Notes under the pieces: generated by a model
What the model was told of the DNA's origin: nothing
The model's input: the letters and a program-made list of their open reading frames with translations, nothing else
Database searches by the model: none
Translations under genes and position numbers: made by a program
Source: Maliibacterium massiliense
GTDB lineage: Bacteria; Bacillota; Clostridia; Christensenellales; Maliibacteriaceae
Direction: 5' to 3'
Length of the DNA: 64,000 nucleotides
Assembly: GCF_900604345.1 (NCBI RefSeq)
Contig: NZ_LR026983.1
Coordinates: 806,001-870,000, forward strand
Shown: positions 9,810 to 17,959 of the stretch, in pieces
Layout: each line of letters begins with the position of its first letter
How positions within the stretch are numbered: the stretch's first letter is position 1

Positions 9810-10693
9810 ATGTCCTCCGTGGGGCAGGCGTATTCAAAGCTCGCCCGCGCGTTGGTAAAATCCAGCACAACGCGCTCCTGCACGCTGAAGCGGTAGCGCA
9901 CGCGGCAGGCGGGGCTCTCCTCTATGGTGCGGGTCATGCCGCCCTGCTGCGGCGCCCGCAGCGCGTGCGGCGCGCCGGCAAGCAGCGTAGCCTCCAGGCG
10001 CATATCCCCCTGGCGCAGCGCGGCGCCCCCCGCATCGTAGCGCGCGATGCGCGCGCCGCGGTAGGAGGCCAGCCGATACTGCCTGCCCTGCGCCTGCACC
10101 ACCGCGATGCAGCCGGTAAAGCGCCCGCCCAGCACGGGGATGTCCGCCACCGAGAGCATCGCGCTTGTGTCCTGCTGACAGCACTGCGTCCAGAGATAAT
10201 GCTTGGGAAAGGAGCGCCCCCAGTCCTTTTCGATATACCCCGTGCCGCCGGTAAAATCCAATTTGCGCCCGTTGAGGCGCAGGCTGCCCGAAAGCGCGTG
10301 CGCCATGCTGAGCACCCCGTGGTTGCACTGCATCGAAAAAAAACGAAACGGCCCCATGATGTCCGCGGCAAGCGGTGTAAAGGCGTCGTAATGCAGCAGG
10401 CCCGTCACGCGCAGGCCGTCGGCGTCAATGTCCAGCCGCGCGCCGTTCGTGCAAAAGAGACTGTCCCCCACCCGCACGCGGAACCTGTGCCTGGAGGCGG
10501 CAAAAGCCGCCGCGTCAAAGGTCAGGTTCCACGCGCCCTCATCGGTGACCACCTGCAGGGAGGCGCTCTTTTTTCCTTGTGCGTCCACATGAAAGGCGGG
10601 GATGAACGCCACCGTGTGCTCCCCCTGCTGGTGTTTGAGATACCACCCTTCAAAAAAGCGGCTGCGCTTGTGCGCGCCATGGAAATTGTGCAC
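9806..10693 (-). CDS. Tocopherol cyclase-family protein
   Basis: About 295 residues, matching the bacterial proteins named after plant tocopherol cyclase. The hallmark [12 protein letters not shown] lies near the N-terminus and [12 protein letters not shown] in the middle. These fold as two lipocalin-like barrels; the substrate in Firmicutes is unknown and a lipid or isoprenoid is only an inference. The GTG at 10693 puts the family motif at the usual distance from the N-terminus and has AAAGGAG about 12 bases upstream. An ATG at 10729 is in frame, but it sits in the loop of a perfect 7-bp hairpin and lacks a Shine-Dalgarno sequence. Coupled to the downstream yyaL-like gene. Confidence 0.78.
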   Translation of the reverse strand: MHNFHGAHKRSRFFEGWYLKHQQGEHTVAFIPAFHVDAQGKKSASLQVVTDEGAWNLTFDAAAFAASRHRFRVRVGDSLFCTNGARLDIDADGLRVTGLLHYDAFTPLAADIMGPFRFFSMQCNHGVLSMAHALSGSLRLNGRKLDFTGGTGYIEKDWGRSFPKHYLWTQCCQQDTSAMLSVADIPVLGGRFTGCIAVVQAQGRQYRLASYRGARIARYDAGGAALRQGDMRLEATLLAGAPHALRAPQQGGMTRTIEESPACRVRYRFSVQERVVLDFTNARASFEYACPTEDI

Positions 10694-10807
10694 GGCTTGC
10701 CTCAGCTCCTTTTTTTGCAGCGCCCCCATACCGGGCGCTTTTACCCTTATCGTGCCACATCCCGCGCGATTTAATCGGGCAAAGCGCCGCCGGCACACAA
10801 AAAAGCC

Positions 10808-10836
10808 TTCGCGCAGCTGGCGAAAGATGGTACAAT
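10808..10836 (+). promoter_or_regulatory. Possible promoter of paaK-ACT
   Basis: TACAAT (10831-10836) lies 17 bases after a weak TTCGCG -35 (10808-10813). The leader between it and the start at 10931 contains a GC-rich self-complementary stretch (about 10868-10908) that could fold into a hairpin. Confidence 0.4.
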
Positions 10837-10930
10837 GATCGCGTAAGAAAACCCATATATGTGCAAGTTCGCGCGCGTTGCGCGCCGGCAGGGCGCGAAG
10901 CGCGCGCGGCATTGAAAGGAATGGTTGACC

Positions 10931-12232
10931 ATGCCAAATTATTACCAGCCCGAGATAGAGTGCGCATCGCGCGACCAGATCCACGCCTGGCAGAGCGAGC
11001 GGTTGGTCAAAACCGTGCGGCGCGTCTATCAAAACGTGGCGTATTACCGCAATCTAATGGACCAAAAGGGCGTCACCCCCGATGATATCCGTTCGGTGGA
11101 CGATCTGCACAAGCTGCCTTTTCTGACGAAAAACGACCTGCGCGATGCCTATCCCTACGGGCTGCTGGCCACGCCGCTACACGACTGCGTGCGCATCCAG
11201 TCCACCAGCGGCACCACCGGCCGGCGCGTGGTCGCCTTCTACACCCAGCACGATATCGATCTGTGGGAGGACTGCTGCGCGCGCGCCATCGTGGCGGCCG
11301 GCGGCACGAAGGAGGACGTGGTGCACGTCTGCTACGGCTACGGCCTGTTTACCGGCGGGCCCGGCCTCAACGGCGGCTCCCACCGTGTGGGCGCGCTCAC
11401 GCTGCCCATGTCCTCGGGCAACACGGACCGGCAGATCCAGTTCATGTGCGATCTGGGCTCCACCATATTGTGCTGCACGCCCTCCTACGCGGCGTACCTG
11501 GCCGAGAGCATCCTTGAGCGGGGCCTGCGCGAGCAGATCAAACTCAAGGCGGGCATCTTCGGCGCCGAGGCCTGGACCGAGGAGATGCGCCAGGATATCC
11601 AGCATAAGCTGGGCATCAAGGCATACGATATCTATGGCCTGACCGAGATCTCCGGCCCGGGCGTCTCCTTTGAGTGCGGCGCGCAGAGCGGCATGCACAT
11701 CAACGAGGACCACTTTATCGCCGAGATCATCGACCCCGTCACCGGCGAGGTGCTGCCCGATGGGGAAAAGGGCGAGCTGGTCTTCACCAGCATCACCAAG
11801 GAGGCCTTCCCGCTGATCCGCTACCGCACGCGCGATATCTGCGTGCTCTCGCGCGAGCAGTGCGCCTGCGGCCGTACCCACGTCAAAATGACCAAGCCTA
11901 TGGGCCGCAGCGACGATATGCTCATCGTCAAGGGCGTCAACGTCTTCCCCTCTCAGATCGAGACGGTACTGCTCAATAAGGGCTACCCCGCCAACTACCA
12001 GATCGTGGTCACCCGCAAGAACAACAGCGACAAACTGGAGGTGCTCGTGGAAATGACCCCCGAGATGTTCTCCGACGCGCTCTCCCACGTCTCCGCCCGC
12101 GAAAAGGAGCTGGTGGAGGCGCTCAAGGCCATGCTGGGCATCTACGCAAACGTCCGCCTGGTGGCGCCCAAATCCATCACGCGCAGCGAGGGCAAGGCCG
12201 TGCGCGTAATCGACAAACGCAACCTATATTAA
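10931..12232 (+). CDS. paaK: Phenylacetate-CoA ligase family protein
   Basis: A 433-residue ANL-superfamily adenylate-forming enzyme that activates an aryl acid with ATP and transfers it to CoA. The P-loop STSGTTGRRV lies at 91-100. YDIYGLTEISGPGVSFEC carries the adenylate-binding core, IRYRTRDIC the hinge-proximal region, and GRSDDMLIVKGVNVFPSQIE leads into the C-terminal domain. Length matches PaaK. GAAAGGA is 10 bases before the ATG. The gene is followed after 17 bases by a two-ACT-domain protein, a very common pair in Clostridia and archaea. There such pairs are linked to amino-acid-derived aryl acids (phenylacetate, indoleacetate); the real substrate cannot be read from sequence. Confidence 0.92.
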   Translation: MPNYYQPEIECASRDQIHAWQSERLVKTVRRVYQNVAYYRNLMDQKGVTPDDIRSVDDLHKLPFLTKNDLRDAYPYGLLATPLHDCVRIQSTSGTTGRRVVAFYTQHDIDLWEDCCARAIVAAGGTKEDVVHVCYGYGLFTGGPGLNGGSHRVGALTLPMSSGNTDRQIQFMCDLGSTILCCTPSYAAYLAESILERGLREQIKLKAGIFGAEAWTEEMRQDIQHKLGIKAYDIYGLTEISGPGVSFECGAQSGMHINEDHFIAEIIDPVTGEVLPDGEKGELVFTSITKEAFPLIRYRTRDICVLSREQCACGRTHVKMTKPMGRSDDMLIVKGVNVFPSQIETVLLNKGYPANYQIVVTRKNNSDKLEVLVEMTPEMFSDALSHVSAREKELVEALKAMLGIYANVRLVAPKSITRSEGKAVRVIDKRNLY

Positions 12233-12249
12233 AAAGGGAGGTTTGGGTT

Positions 12250-12687
12250 ATGACGGTCAAACAGATTTCCGTCTTTCTGGAAAACAAGCCCGGCCAGCTG
12301 GCCGAGTTTACCAAGCTGCTGGAGAGCCAGCAGATCAACATGTGCGCCCTGTCGCTGGCGGACGCGGAGGATTTCGGCATCCTGCGCATCATCGTGGACG
12401 ATTCCTACAAGACCGCCTGCGTGCTCAAGGAGGCGGGGTATGTGTTCTCCATCACGCCCGTGCTGGCCGTGGAGATTCCCGATAAGCCCGGCAGCCTGGT
12501 ACGCGTGCTCGACGTGCTGGGCGAAAATGGCGTCAATCTGGAGTACACCTACGCCTTTACCGTCAGCAGGAGCAAGAGCGCGTATATGATCTTCCGCGTG
12601 GCCGATACCGACAGGGCCATTGCGGTGCTGGACCAAAACAACATCCATCTGGTGTGCCAGGGCGAGCTCTCCGGCCTGCTGGATTAA
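12250..12687 (+). CDS. Tandem ACT-domain protein
   Basis: A 145-residue protein made of two ACT domains: residues 1-67 start MTVKQISVFLENKPGQLAEF, and residues 70-140 contain VEIPDKPGSLVRVLDVL. ACT domains bind amino acids. Free-standing double-ACT proteins beside paaK probably sense an aromatic amino acid or regulate the ligase, which is inference from conserved neighbourhood. AGGGAGG precedes the ATG. It is the last gene of the paaK operon, followed by a strong terminator. Confidence 0.9.
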   Translation: MTVKQISVFLENKPGQLAEFTKLLESQQINMCALSLADAEDFGILRIIVDDSYKTACVLKEAGYVFSITPVLAVEIPDKPGSLVRVLDVLGENGVNLEYTYAFTVSRSKSAYMIFRVADTDRAIAVLDQNNIHLVCQGELSGLLD

Positions 12688-12706
12688 ATTTGCGCGGTTG
12701 CATGCC

Positions 12707-12741
12707 AAGGCGCGCGGGCAGTGCTGCCCGCGCGCCTTTTT
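12707..12741 (+). terminator. Terminator of the paaK-ACT operon
   Basis: AAGGCGCGCGGGCA and TGCCCGCGCGCCTT pair perfectly round a 4-base loop and are followed by a T-run. Confidence 0.92.
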
Positions 12742-12750
12742 ACGAAAGCA

Positions 12751-12900
12751 TCACCGCTGTTTTACGGAAATATGACGGTTTTTTAACAGAACGCTAACAC
12801 ATGCGTCAGCGTCCTTGACGGTTTTCGACATGCGTGCAATACTCAAATTGATCGCATAGGATACGGTTTTTTTGTTTGTCATCGCGTCCCCTTTTATCAT
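12751..12900 (-). CDS. Possible small basic peptide gene, divergent from the permease operon
   Basis: A 49-codon minus-strand frame starts ATGATAAAAGGGGACGCG and encodes a basic peptide (MIKGDAMTNKKTVSYA at the N-terminus, NRHISVKQR at the C-terminus, one Cys). A good Shine-Dalgarno (AAAGGA, 7 bases) precedes it and a second in-frame ATG at 12882 follows AAAAGGGG. No family is recognised. Its promoter would have to lie inside the opposite permease gene, and the same bases are the likely promoter region of that operon. It may therefore be chance. Confidence 0.25.
   Translation of the reverse strand: MIKGDAMTNKKTVSYAINLSIARMSKTVKDADACVSVLLKNRHISVKQR
12773..12825 (+). repeat. Direct repeat pair upstream of the permease operon, candidate regulator site
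   Basis: TGACGGTTTT occurs at 12773-12782 and again at 12816-12825, 43 bases apart (about four helical turns). A possible promoter, TTGACG (12815-12820) with AATACT (12839-12844) at 18 bases, overlaps the second copy. The spacing does not match LytTR sites. Confidence 0.35.
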
Positions 12901-12939
12901 GATGACATCCTTTTTTCGGTGAAGTGGGGGTGAAACGGC

Positions 12940-14205
12940 GTGCGGACAATCCTGGAATCCGCCTTTCTGCAAGTGAAACGAAATCCCGTCATGACTGTCA
13001 TCATCGCACTGCAGGTGCTGGTGTGCACCGTCGTGTTTACGAAGATTTCCGGCGTGATGCAAAACCATCTGGAAGAGCAGCGCATGGCGGAGGCGAGCTT
13101 TCGCACCGGCGCCTACGTCGCCTGGCAGGCGGACGACGCGCGCTACAGCAACTACCTTGACAAAGAGGGGGGCCTGGCTGCCTACAACCGGCATGTGGAG
13201 CAGACAGCCGCGCAGGCCCTGGACGCGCCCGGCGTGGAGACGGTCATCCCCGTGGGCCAGGCCTTTGGCATGAGCTATACCCGGGGGGACGGGCTGGGTT
13301 TTTACGTCAACAACGCCTTTTATTCCCCCGAGCTGCTCGCTGAGCTGGATATCCCCTTATCCCAGGGCAGTTTGTGGGACACGAACAAAACCTACACCCT
13401 GCAGGACGAAATCCCTGTGGTGATCAGCCCCACCCTTGCGGCGCACATGCCCCTTGGCAGCGTGACAAAGCTGATGATGGGGGGCGACATGCTGGGGCGC
13501 TACAACAGCCGGCTCGCCGCGGGCCAGCGTGTGGCGCTGCGCGTGGTGGGGGTGCTGGGCAGGCGCAACATGTCGTGGGATTTTTCAGATATGTCCCGCC
13601 CCATCACCGATTGGATCGCCTATGAGGACGCCACCATCCTGATGCCCACCCTGCAGGTGCCCGACGACCAGAGCTTTGTGCCCTACCAGTGCACCGGCGC
13701 TCTGGTCAAATTCGCGCCGGGCGCGCAGCAGCAGGTGCAGCAGTTTATCGCGGGCGCGCAGGAGGCCTCCCCCGTAGCCGCGGACATGGACGCGCTGCGC
13801 GCGGCCAGCAACGCGAGCATCTACATGATGCTTCAGTCCGACCTGATCACCTTTGGCATCATGTTCGTCATCGCGCTCATCGGCATCGGCGGCAACAATA
13901 CGCTCATCCGTCAGTACAACGAAAAACAGTACGGCGTCTACTTTATGAGCGGCGCCAACTGGCGCAAGTGCGTGTGGATCGACGCGGTGCGCAACCTGTT
14001 CATCGTGCTACCCGCCGGCGCGCTGGGGCTGCTTTTGCAGTTCAGAAACTACGCCAACGATCCGCTTCAGCCCTTTCTGCTCAACGGCTACACCGTACTG
14101 GCCGTGTTCGGCATGCTGCTGCTGATCTACCTGTGCTCCTCGCTGATATTTATCCTGCGCACCCGCAGAAGCAAACCGATTGACATCATCCGGAGGTGGG
14201 AATAA
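12940..14205 (+). CDS. FtsX/MacB-like ABC permease, type A, copy 1
   Basis: A 421-residue membrane protein of MacB/FtsX topology. One N-terminal helix (about residues 15-35) and a roughly 265-residue extracytoplasmic domain are followed by three C-terminal helices (about 302-318, 353-368, 385-408). Such permeases act with a cytoplasmic ATPase as mechanotransducers that move substrates already outside the membrane, or signal. It is a clear paralogue of the gene at 17956: the N-termini align, both have an AYVAW stretch near residue 64, a common EKxYGVYFM loop between helices 2 and 3, and C-termini PIDIIRRWE and PIDILRRWT. The GTG start is preceded by GGGGTG at 7 bases. The ATPase gene starts one base after its stop. 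It heads the 8-kb locus. Confidence 0.82.
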   Translation: MRTILESAFLQVKRNPVMTVIIALQVLVCTVVFTKISGVMQNHLEEQRMAEASFRTGAYVAWQADDARYSNYLDKEGGLAAYNRHVEQTAAQALDAPGVETVIPVGQAFGMSYTRGDGLGFYVNNAFYSPELLAELDIPLSQGSLWDTNKTYTLQDEIPVVISPTLAAHMPLGSVTKLMMGGDMLGRYNSRLAAGQRVALRVVGVLGRRNMSWDFSDMSRPITDWIAYEDATILMPTLQVPDDQSFVPYQCTGALVKFAPGAQQQVQQFIAGAQEASPVAADMDALRAASNASIYMMLQSDLITFGIMFVIALIGIGGNNTLIRQYNEKQYGVYFMSGANWRKCVWIDAVRNLFIVLPAGALGLLLQFRNYANDPLQPFLLNGYTVLAVFGMLLLIYLCSSLIFILRTRRSKPIDIIRRWE

Positions 14206-14206
14206 C

Positions 14207-14881
14207 GTGGAAAAGGTCCGTCTGGAAAACGTGGAGAAAACCTACAACCTCGACGGCGGCAGCGTGGTCAACGCGCTGCGCGGCATTGACCTTTCTGTGC
14301 AGGAGGGGGAAATGCTGGCCATCCGCGGGGTATCGGGTAGCGGCAAGTCCACGCTGCTGCACATCATCGGCTGCCTGGACGTGCCCACCAAGGGCGCGTA
14401 TTTCCTGGGTGGCAAGCAGGTGGCCGTCAACAACGGCAAAGAGATGGCGCGCATCCGCAACGAGGAAATCGGCTTTGTGCTGCAGCAGTTCGGCCTGCTG
14501 CTGGAGCGCCAGGCCATCGACAACGTGCGCATTCCGCTGATGTTCGCCTCGCGGGACCGCGCCAAATACATGCTGGGCAAGTCGCTCAAAATGATGAAAA
14601 AGCTGCACATCGACCATCTGGCCTACAAGCCCTGCCAGCAGCTTTCCGGCGGCGAAAAGCAGCGCGTGGCCATCGCGCGGGCGCTGGTGAACAACCCCAA
14701 CCTGATCTTGGCGGATGAACCTACCGGCGCGCTGGATACCAAAACGCGCGATGATATCATGGGTGTGTTCCGCAGCCTCACCCAGGAGGGAAAGACGGTC
14801 ATCATCGTGACGCACGACCCCGCGGTGGCGGATATGTGCGACCGCACGCGCACCATTGTAGACGGCGTGTTTCAGGCATAG
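14207..14881 (+). CDS. ABC transporter ATPase, MacB/LolD class
   Basis: A 224-residue ATPase with Walker A GVSGSGKST (41-49), signature LSGGEKQRVAIARAL, Walker B LILADEPTGALD and switch histidine in IIVTHDP, typical of the MacB/LolD/FtsE group that drives FtsX-like permeases. The GTG at 14207 follows GGAGG by 10 bases and lies one base after the permease stop. It is the only ATPase in the locus, so it presumably energises all four permeases. Small exported protein genes follow after 47 bases. Confidence 0.92.
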   Translation: MEKVRLENVEKTYNLDGGSVVNALRGIDLSVQEGEMLAIRGVSGSGKSTLLHIIGCLDVPTKGAYFLGGKQVAVNNGKEMARIRNEEIGFVLQQFGLLLERQAIDNVRIPLMFASRDRAKYMLGKSLKMMKKLHIDHLAYKPCQQLSGGEKQRVAIARALVNNPNLILADEPTGALDTKTRDDIMGVFRSLTQEGKTVIIVTHDPAVADMCDRTRTIVDGVFQA

Positions 14882-14928
14882 CCAAAGCTGGGGCATGCCA
14901 GAGGATGCAACGTGGGAAAGGATTTGAC

Positions 14929-15366
14929 ATGACGAGAAAAGGACTGCTTCTATTGCCCATCGTGCTGGCACTGGCGCTGCTTGCACCCATGGCTGGCGGA
15001 GGCGCGGTGCGCGGCGCGGCGCCGCAGCAGACCGCCCCGCCTGCCGGTGCAGCCACGCCGCAGCAGGGGGGCGGGCGCTGGCGCAGCGCCGAGGTGGCCG
15101 CGTATATCGGCGACGCAGGCCCCGGAGGTCTTTCGTACATCGCGCGCGGCGTCACCTCCGCAAGCTATGAGGCCACGGTTGTGGCGGATGTGGATATCTT
15201 CAATACGGTTGGCCGGCGGGTGGCCTGTGGCCCGCGCGAGATCGTGCAGGGCATGCACAGCGCCTCCTCCGCCTCCCTGATCAGCCCGGAAGTGTGCCAG
15301 TTCGCCACCAACACCTGGCAGGTGGACGGCTATACCGGCCGCGTGCGCAAGAAATTCCAGCCCTGA
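14929..15366 (+). CDS. Small exported protein, family member 1
   Basis: A 145-residue protein with a signal peptide (MTRKGLLLLPIVLALALLAP), then an Ala/Pro/Gln-rich linker to about residue 48, then an approximately 95-residue domain. I do not recognise the family. Landmarks shared with the next genes are VADVDIFNTVGRRVACGPRE, SPEVCQF, NTW and a C-terminal YTGRVRKKFQP. Two Cys in the mature part (after RVA and in EVCQF) could form a disulfide. AAAGGA is 7 bases before the ATG. It lies between the ABC ATPase and further permeases, so it is a likely substrate, partner or signal of the transporter; this is inferred from position only. Confidence 0.75.
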   Translation: MTRKGLLLLPIVLALALLAPMAGGGAVRGAAPQQTAPPAGAATPQQGGGRWRSAEVAAYIGDAGPGGLSYIARGVTSASYEATVVADVDIFNTVGRRVACGPREIVQGMHSASSASLISPEVCQFATNTWQVDGYTGRVRKKFQP

Positions 15367-15484
15367 CCCCCCAAGTGGGGAGCTGCACGACGGATAGGAC
15401 GTGGGGAATGATGTTTGCCGTGTGCGCAAGCACGTTTCTGCCGTAAACGCGCGTGCAGATCCCTTGGGGAAAGGAGGATGCCCC

Positions 15485-15919
15485 ATGCGGCGCAAGCGCT
15501 TCTATACAGCCTTTCTGACGCTGCTGCTCTGCGCCTTGTGCGCATCGGGTTGCGTACATCCCGAGGGGCAGGCGGGCGACGCCCTGCGCGCGCAGATCAC
15601 CACGCAATCCGGCGTGCCCATCGGCCAGCGCAAACGCGGCGGCACTGTCAAAGGGCGCGTCTCGCAGGCGACGCCTGAAGGCCTGCCCTACAGTGCGACG
15701 GGGCGCACCTACGCCAATTACGCCGCTCAACTGAGCGTTCAGGTGGCGATCTACAACACCGTGGGCCGGCGCGTGGCCAGCAACCCCCGCGAGACGGCGT
15801 ATGGCATGAATATCACAAGCAGCATTACCTACCTCAGCCCGGAGATCTGCCAGTTCTGCGAAAACACCTGGCGCGCGGACGATTACACCGGCCGCGTGCG
15901 CCTGAAGTTTTTGCCCTGA
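15485..15919 (+). CDS. Small exported protein, family member 2 (possible lipoprotein)
   Basis: A 144-residue paralogue of the preceding gene. The N-terminal export signal ends CALCASGC, an imperfect lipobox with Cys23, so it may be lipid-anchored unlike its neighbours. After a variable linker it has VAIYNTVGRRVASNPRE, LSPEICQFCENTW and a C-terminal YTGRVRLKFLP. The first conserved Cys of member 1 is Ser here (RVAS), while an extra Cys follows in QFCEN. AAAGGAGG precedes the ATG. It is separated by 118 bases from member 1, the largest gap within the locus. Confidence 0.75.
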   Translation: MRRKRFYTAFLTLLLCALCASGCVHPEGQAGDALRAQITTQSGVPIGQRKRGGTVKGRVSQATPEGLPYSATGRTYANYAAQLSVQVAIYNTVGRRVASNPRETAYGMNITSSITYLSPEICQFCENTWRADDYTGRVRLKFLP

Positions 15920-15956
15920 CGCGCGGGCTCGCTTTTCGGGAAGGAGGCGCAACCCC

Positions 15957-16337
15957 ATGCGGCGCAAAACCTGTTTCCTGTTCCTGCTGGTCCTTTTGAT
16001 TACCTGTGCCCAGGCGCCCGCAGCGCGCGGCGCATCCTCCGGTAGGCAGGCGTCGATCTGCGCAGATGTGCTGGAGACAGATAAATACAACCCCGGCGGC
16101 CTGATCTACCGCGCTACGGCGCGCGTGCGCGCAAATAAAAAGTCCGTGCTGATTGCGGACATCGATATCTACAACCTGGCGGGCAGGCGCATCTTCTGCG
16201 GCCCGCGCCAGCTTGTGCGCGACTGGGAGACCTCCTGTAGTGAGGAAGTGATGTCTCCCGAGCTATGTCACTACGCGTCCAACACCTGGCGCATCGACGC
16301 CTACACGGGCCGCGTGCGCGCCAAATTCCATCCTTAG
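15957..16337 (+). CDS. Small exported protein, family member 3
   Basis: A 126-residue paralogue with a cleavable-looking signal peptide (MRRKTCFLFLLVLLITCAQA, then Ala-rich) and a short linker. Conserved landmarks are IADIDIYNLAGRRIFCGPRQ, SPELCHYASNTW and a C-terminal YTGRVRAKFHP. Both conserved Cys of member 1 are present plus one more in SCSEE. AAGGAGG lies before the ATG. It is 37 bases from member 2 and 24 bases from the decayed fourth copy. Confidence 0.75.
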   Translation: MRRKTCFLFLLVLLITCAQAPAARGASSGRQASICADVLETDKYNPGGLIYRATARVRANKKSVLIADIDIYNLAGRRIFCGPRQLVRDWETSCSEEVMSPELCHYASNTWRIDAYTGRVRAKFHP

Positions 16338-16361
16338 GTTCCACAGACGCGGAGGGTTTGC

Positions 16362-16737
16362 ATGGATTGAAAACCTGCCTTCCCGCTTGTAACGCTATTG
16401 TTGTTCTGCCTTATGGCTTCTACCCACGTGCCGGGCGGCGGGCGTGTACGCCACGCGCAGGTGGTCGCCCATTCGGGCGGGACCGTAGGCCACGGCCTGT
16501 TGTTTGAAGCCTGCGCCGAGATGTCCGTCCATTACGAGAGGGCTTTGGTGGCGGATGCGGGTATCTTCAACGCCGCGGGCGTACGCCTCGCCTGCGGGGC
16601 GCGCGCAGTGACGCGGGTGATGCCGAGCATGTCCTCCGCCCCCTGATCCGCCAAGAGCGCAGCCGGTTTGCAGCCAACAGCTGGCGCGCGGGCCATGACA
16701 CAGGGCGCCTGCGCCGCGCCTATACGCCGTTTAACTG
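16362..16737 (+). pseudogene. Decayed fourth copy of the small exported protein family
   Basis: GGAGG precedes an ATG at 16362, but codon 3 is TGA. The same frame then gives a signal-peptide-like run (PAFPLVTLLLFCLMAS) and family sequence including LVADAGIFNAAGVRLACGAR until a TGA at 16644. A frame change then restores LIRQERSRFAANSWRAGHD and DTGRLRRAYTP, matching the C-terminal SPEVCQF..NTW..YTGRVR block of the intact copies. At least one nonsense change and one frameshift are therefore needed to explain it. An undamaged but unusual gene is unlikely given the two-frame homology. Confidence 0.75.
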
Positions 16738-16765
16738 ATCCAACGACCGCGCCAGTGGAGGCACC

Positions 16766-17959
16766 ATGGATTTACGCATCGCCTGGTATGATCTACGCCA
16801 GTTTTTCAAGGGACAGCGCCGCGCCTTTTGGATGATGCTGTGCTGCCTGAGCGTGGCCGTATTTGCCATGAGCTACTTCTACACGTACTACACCGGCCTG
16901 TGGCGCGCCTACAGGCAGGACGACCGCGCGCTTTACACCCTCAACATCCACTTTGACCTGGACCTTGCGCGGGGCTTTCCGGTGATGACGCAGGCGCGTG
17001 ACGCAGGGCTGCGCCAGTGCTTTACCTGGCGGGATATGCCCCCCCTCTCCGCTCTGCGCTACGAGGGGGACCTGCAGCTCAACCGGCAAGAGGGCGAGCG
17101 GCTGGAGGCAGGCGGGGAAACGCAGGCGGCCCTCTATGTGTTCGGCATTGCGCCCGAGGACAACGGGCGCATCAACGTGGAGACCTACGACGGCCAGCCC
17201 GTGCTGTGCGCGGGCCGCTGGCTGAATGCGTCGGACGTGGGCACCAGCAACGCCGTGGTGCACCAATCGCTGGTATCGGGCCAGGCGCCCGCGCGCATCA
17301 CGCTGCGCAACGACGATGCCGCATATGACGTGGTGGGCGTGGCGGTGTTTAACACCAACTATTCCCACGACAGCTGCATTGCCATAGCGCAGGACACTTT
17401 TGTGCAGCGGGGCTACCCCCTCAAGACCATCACGGTACTAACCGATGTGCAGCTGACCAACGAGCAGCGCGGCCGGCTGCAGGCCCAGATCGCTGCGCTG
17501 TTTCCAGGCTACAGTTTCAGCGCCGAGGCGCAGTTTGACGAGGACAACGCCCTCCTGCGTGCGGGATACCAGCGGCAGCTGTCCTCCTGTGTGCTGCTGG
17601 GGGCGCTCGCCTGCGTCAACGCCATGAGCGTGTTTGCCTACTGGGTGAAGTGCAGCCTGCAGCCCTACATGGTGTATCTGCGCTGCGGGCTTTCGGGCAG
17701 ACGCCTCAAGCGGGTGCTGCTGTGGGAGATTGTGTTGATCGACAGCGCAAGCTTGCTGGTGGGCATGGGTCTGTACTACGCGGCGCTGTATCTGCTGCCC
17801 TCCAGCGCGGCGCGTGCGGGCGCGATGACGCCCGGCGCGTGGTTGCTGTTCTACGCCGGGTTTGTGCTGCTCACCTGCGGCGGGATGCTGCTGCGCTACC
17901 GGCGTCCCTTGCGCGCGGCGGACCTGGCCCGGCATCTGGAGGGGGAGGCAGGCGCATGA
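16766..17959 (+). CDS. FtsX/MacB-like ABC permease, type B, copy 1
   Basis: A 397-residue membrane protein with one N-terminal helix (about 19-41), a roughly 230-residue extracytoplasmic domain and three C-terminal helices (about 270-292, 316-344, 357-376). It is distinct from the type A permeases but paralogous to the gene at 19256; shared features include an N-terminal AWYD(L/I)RQ, SALRYEG/YALRYEG, a MEGRWL/CAGRWL stretch, V(V/A)HW/VVHQ and a Y(L/M)xxGLS(G/A)(R/K)RLK loop. GGAGG precedes the ATG. Its stop overlaps the start of the type A copy 2 (ATGA), so A2 and B1 are probably made in equal amounts and may form a heterodimer. Confidence 0.78.
   Translation: MDLRIAWYDLRQFFKGQRRAFWMMLCCLSVAVFAMSYFYTYYTGLWRAYRQDDRALYTLNIHFDLDLARGFPVMTQARDAGLRQCFTWRDMPPLSALRYEGDLQLNRQEGERLEAGGETQAALYVFGIAPEDNGRINVETYDGQPVLCAGRWLNASDVGTSNAVVHQSLVSGQAPARITLRNDDAAYDVVGVAVFNTNYSHDSCIAIAQDTFVQRGYPLKTITVLTDVQLTNEQRGRLQAQIAALFPGYSFSAEAQFDEDNALLRAGYQRQLSSCVLLGALACVNAMSVFAYWVKCSLQPYMVYLRCGLSGRRLKRVLLWEIVLIDSASLLVGMGLYYAALYLLPSSAARAGAMTPGAWLLFYAGFVLLTCGGMLLRYRRPLRAADLARHLEGEAGA

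Noticed and set aside
12773..12825. LytTR or AgrA-type binding sites before the permease operon
   Set aside because: The direct repeats are 43 bp apart and do not match the 21-22-bp LytTR spacing or its consensus.
12940..14881. BceAB-type bacitracin resistance module
   Set aside because: The permeases have four helices (MacB/FtsX layout), not the ten-helix BceB layout, and no BceRS two-component pair is nearby.
16398..16646. An intact short gene starting at the TTG at 16398
   Set aside because: Homology to the exported family begins upstream and continues downstream in another frame, so a pseudogene explains it better.
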